From NCBI GenBank assembly GCA_964626015.1, contig CAZVCC010000084.1, positions 1 to 9,108 on the forward strand: a stretch of DNA of 9,108 nucleotides. The letters run 5' to 3'. Shown piece after piece: positions 7,396-9,108 of the stretch. A model generated the notes under the pieces. That model searched no databases. It worked only from the letters and a program-made list of their open reading frames with translations, and was not told the origin of the DNA. This DNA comes from CAIKZJ01 sp964626015 (GTDB taxonomy: Bacteria > Bacteroidota > Ignavibacteria > Tepidaquicellales > Tepidaquicellaceae). The position numbers and the translations under genes were made by a program. Numbering within the stretch: position 1 is the first letter of the stretch; the number at the start of each line of letters is the position of its first letter.

Positions 7396-7425
7396 AAGGC
7401 GGCTGATTTCTCAGCCGCCTTTTTT
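7396..7425 (+). terminator. Rho-independent terminator after the PLC/P1-like gene
   Basis: An 11-bp perfect stem (AAGGCGGCTGA at 7396-7406 with TCAGCCGCCTT at 7411-7421), a TTTC tetraloop and a T run (7420-7425). It closes the barrel-hydrolase operon. Its GCGGCTGATT sequence also occurs in the terminator after the protease gene. Confidence 0.93.
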
Positions 7426-7502
7426 ATTATTCATATTCATTAATGAAAATTCTCTGTTCTAAAGTCAAAATATGCCCCTCTCTCGAACTATAATAATTAT
7501 TA

Positions 7503-7525
7503 TATTGTTTTATTCTCAAACAATA
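7503..7525 (+). promoter_or_regulatory. Dyad upstream of second propeller gene (TATTGTTT-N7-AAACAATA)
   Basis: A perfect 8-bp inverted repeat with a 7-nt spacer ends seven bases before the ATG at 7533. It shares the TGTTT-N7-AAACA core, spacing and position with the dyad before propeller copy 1, and one flanking pair is swapped (A-T there, T-A here). A TATAAT at 7489-7494 may be a -10 element, which would place the dyad in the transcribed leader or start region. Confidence 0.42.
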
Positions 7526-7532
7526 AAGCATA

Positions 7533-8774
7533 ATGAAAAACAAATTCCTTCTTATTTTGTTCTTTGCACTGTCATATTCGCAATTGAACTCCCAATGGAT
7601 TGATCTTAATATGGGTAACGGTTTTAGTATTTTTGATTTTAGTTTTCCAAACGCCCAGACAGGATACATCTGCGGTTACGGAGGTTTATTCAAAAAAACA
7701 ACAAACGGAGGCATAAACTGGATTGATTTGTCATTCCCGACGACACAATTTAATCTTAATGCTGTTCATTTCTTTAATGCTAACACAGGATTAATATCGT
7801 CAGATAGCGATACTCTATACCGTACAATAAACGGCACTAACAACTGGGCAGATAGAATTTCTCTTGGTTTTCAAGCTTTTGATTTTCATTTTATAGATTC
7901 TTTAACCGGTTTTGCAGCCGGTTTGAACAGACTGGCAAAGACCACGAACGGAGGATTGAACTGGACAGTAAGCACTGTTTCCAGTACGGGACAAATATTT
8001 TTTAATAATCAAAATACAGGCTGGACTATTGCAAATATAACAGCAGGTTCAAATATATTAAAGACAACTAATTCGGGTTTAAGCTGGCAGATTCAACATT
8101 CAACGAGTGATTTCAGGATAGTATATGATATATTTTTCCTTGATGAGAACACAGGATACACATCTGGGTACAGACACAATATTTTAAAGACCACTAACGG
8201 AGGGATTAACTGGGTCAGTCAGAATGATGTAACCGAAGCAAGCGGACTTTATTCCATCTATTTCATTAATCCAAATACCGGCTGGACTGTAGGAGATTTT
8301 TATTCAACGGCAAACACAAGCACTTATTACACAACAAATGGAGGAACAACATGGATGACTAATATCGGAATAACAGGGGCAGGCAGATTAAATCGAGTGA
8401 AAATAAACAACTCGCCCGTTGGATACGTTGCGGGTCAAAGTCAGCGTATTTATAAAACAACAAATTCAGGAGGATTGACAGAAATAGCATTTAACAACGA
8501 AATAATACCATCCAGTTATTCTCTTTCACAAAATTATCCGAATCCGTTTAATCCCTCAACAAAGATTAACTTCGCTTTGTCTAAACAGGGATTAGTAACT
8601 CTTAAAATTTATGACGTACTCGGTAGAGAAATAATAACACTCGTAAATGAAGTTAAAAACGCCGGCAGTTATACTGTTTATTTTAATGCTTCTGAATTCT
8701 CAGGCGGTGTATATTTCTACAGGCTTCAAGCAAATGATTTCACAGACATAAAGAGAATGATGTTAATTAAATAA
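7533..8774 (+). CDS. Secreted seven-repeat YCF48/BNR-like beta-propeller with T9SS sorting domain (copy 2)
   Basis: This 413-residue paralogue of the protein at 2381-3643 aligns without gaps through the propeller. By hand count 230 of 290 residues (21-310) are identical, about 79%. The signal peptide ends SYS|QLNSQW. The seven GY/GW...KTTNGGxNW repeats occupy the same positions as in copy 1. The sorting domain (8517-8771, YSLSQNYPNPFNPSTKINF to KRMMLIK) ends at a normal TAA, so this copy shows the ancestral 3' end that copy 1 lost. Its sorting-domain DNA is clearly more diverged from the other genes here than theirs are from each other. The same dyad precedes it and a related terminator follows. 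The ligand and role are unknown; a surface binding or scaffolding role is inference from the fold. Confidence 0.9.
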   Translation: MKNKFLLILFFALSYSQLNSQWIDLNMGNGFSIFDFSFPNAQTGYICGYGGLFKKTTNGGINWIDLSFPTTQFNLNAVHFFNANTGLISSDSDTLYRTINGTNNWADRISLGFQAFDFHFIDSLTGFAAGLNRLAKTTNGGLNWTVSTVSSTGQIFFNNQNTGWTIANITAGSNILKTTNSGLSWQIQHSTSDFRIVYDIFFLDENTGYTSGYRHNILKTTNGGINWVSQNDVTEASGLYSIYFINPNTGWTVGDFYSTANTSTYYTTNGGTTWMTNIGITGAGRLNRVKINNSPVGYVAGQSQRIYKTTNSGGLTEIAFNNEIIPSSYSLSQNYPNPFNPSTKINFALSKQGLVTLKIYDVLGREIITLVNEVKNAGSYTVYFNASEFSGGVYFYRLQANDFTDIKRMMLIK

Positions 8775-8844
8775 TTTACATAAATTGCCCTCCCGCGTAT
8801 TTTGAAATCCAATAAGGTTCAGGTTCGTACCTGCACATCTTTTT
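8774..8844 (+). repeat. 3' flank shared by the two propeller genes, copy 2
   Basis: This is the counterpart of 3679-3749: ATTTACATAAATTGCC followed by TCCCGC and a similar hairpin region. It begins immediately at the stop codon, which shows the undisturbed arrangement. Confidence 0.65.
8820..8844 (+). terminator. Probable rho-independent terminator after propeller copy 2
   Basis: A 5-bp stem (CAGGT 8820-8824, ACCTG 8829-8833) with a TCGT tetraloop can extend by two pairs past one mismatch. It is followed by TCTTTTT (8838-8844). It is weaker than the other terminators here, but corresponds in position and sequence to the one after propeller copy 1. Confidence 0.6.
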
Positions 8845-9100
8845 ATCAAACCAATATGCAAACCTTACCTGCACTAAAGACTATAAAAATCAGAATATAT
8901 TGAAAATTTCCCAATTATAAGGAACTTTATTTTTTCTCTTAAATAATATTATTCTCCCCTCTGTAATAATAAGTTTAATTTATGAATTATTATTCATAAT
9001 TTTGTATTAAGTACAAATTATAAAGTGCTGATTAAATACATTAAATTACTTAACTCTCTCCGAGCATTAAAATTCTTATCAATTTTAAATTTATACTTAT
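8845..9100. other. AT-rich intergenic region with two overlapping dyads
   Basis: I see no coding sequence here. An 8-bp inverted repeat (TTATGAAT 8980-8987, ATTCATAA 8992-8999) overlaps a second imperfect dyad whose TTTGTA/TACAAA core is at 9001-9006 and 9012-9017, extendable to 8996-9021 with one bulged T. Because they share bases 8996-8999, the two hairpins could not form together. They lie about 80-120 bp before a likely start codon and might be regulatory, but such AT dyads are common by chance in DNA of this composition. Confidence 0.25.
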
Positions 9101-9108
9101 ATGAAAAA
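9101..9108 (+). CDS. Possible start of the next gene, cut by window end
   Basis: ATGAAAAA at the very end of the window would give Met-Lys-Lys/Asn, the same opening as the signal peptides of the other genes here, after a long non-coding gap. Only two full codons are visible, so no product can be named. Confidence 0.35.

Overview
This AT-rich window encodes almost nothing but secreted or outer-membrane proteins. The four complete genes each begin with a Sec signal peptide ending in Ser-Gln. Four gene ends carry a C-terminal sorting domain of the type IX secretion (T9SS, type A) kind, with the start motif YSLSQNYPNPFNPST and an end near KRMLLVK. Start codons are not preceded by clear Shine-Dalgarno sequences. 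This combination points to the Bacteroidota/Chlorobi/Ignavibacteria group, and the QNYPNPFNP wording most resembles Ignavibacteria-type genomes. That placement is inference from motifs, not from a search.

Layout, all on the plus strand: (1) the 3' part of a subtilisin-like (S8) protease with tandem Ig/FN3-like modules, a jelly-roll-like module and a sorting domain, followed by a strong hairpin terminator; (2) a seven-repeat YCF48/BNR-type beta-propeller with a sorting domain and its own terminator; (3) about 410 bp without an intact gene, holding a terminator and a possible decayed LuxR/GerE-like helix-turn-helix gene; (4) a small outer-membrane beta-barrel; (5) 18 bp further on, a zinc-dependent phospholipase C/P1-nuclease superfamily protein whose reading frame is broken inside an Ig-like domain, so the rest of that domain, a further module and the sorting domain lie in another frame up to 7372, followed by a strong terminator; (6) a second copy of the beta-propeller, about 79% identical to the first over its repeats and with no indels there; (7) an AT-rich gap leading to what looks like the start of another gene at the window end.

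The genes read as extracellular or surface-attached products: a protease, a lipase/nuclease-like hydrolase, two propellers and a barrel. Most have their own terminator; only the barrel and hydrolase look like an operon. The most notable signal is evolutionary. The sorting-domain DNA is a mosaic: the protease and the first propeller share a 152-bp block with only 4 differences, while the first propeller's true paralogue is far more diverged there. This suggests recent gene conversion or cassette exchange of secretion tags between unrelated cargo genes. I see no tRNA, rRNA, CRISPR array, transposase or defence system.
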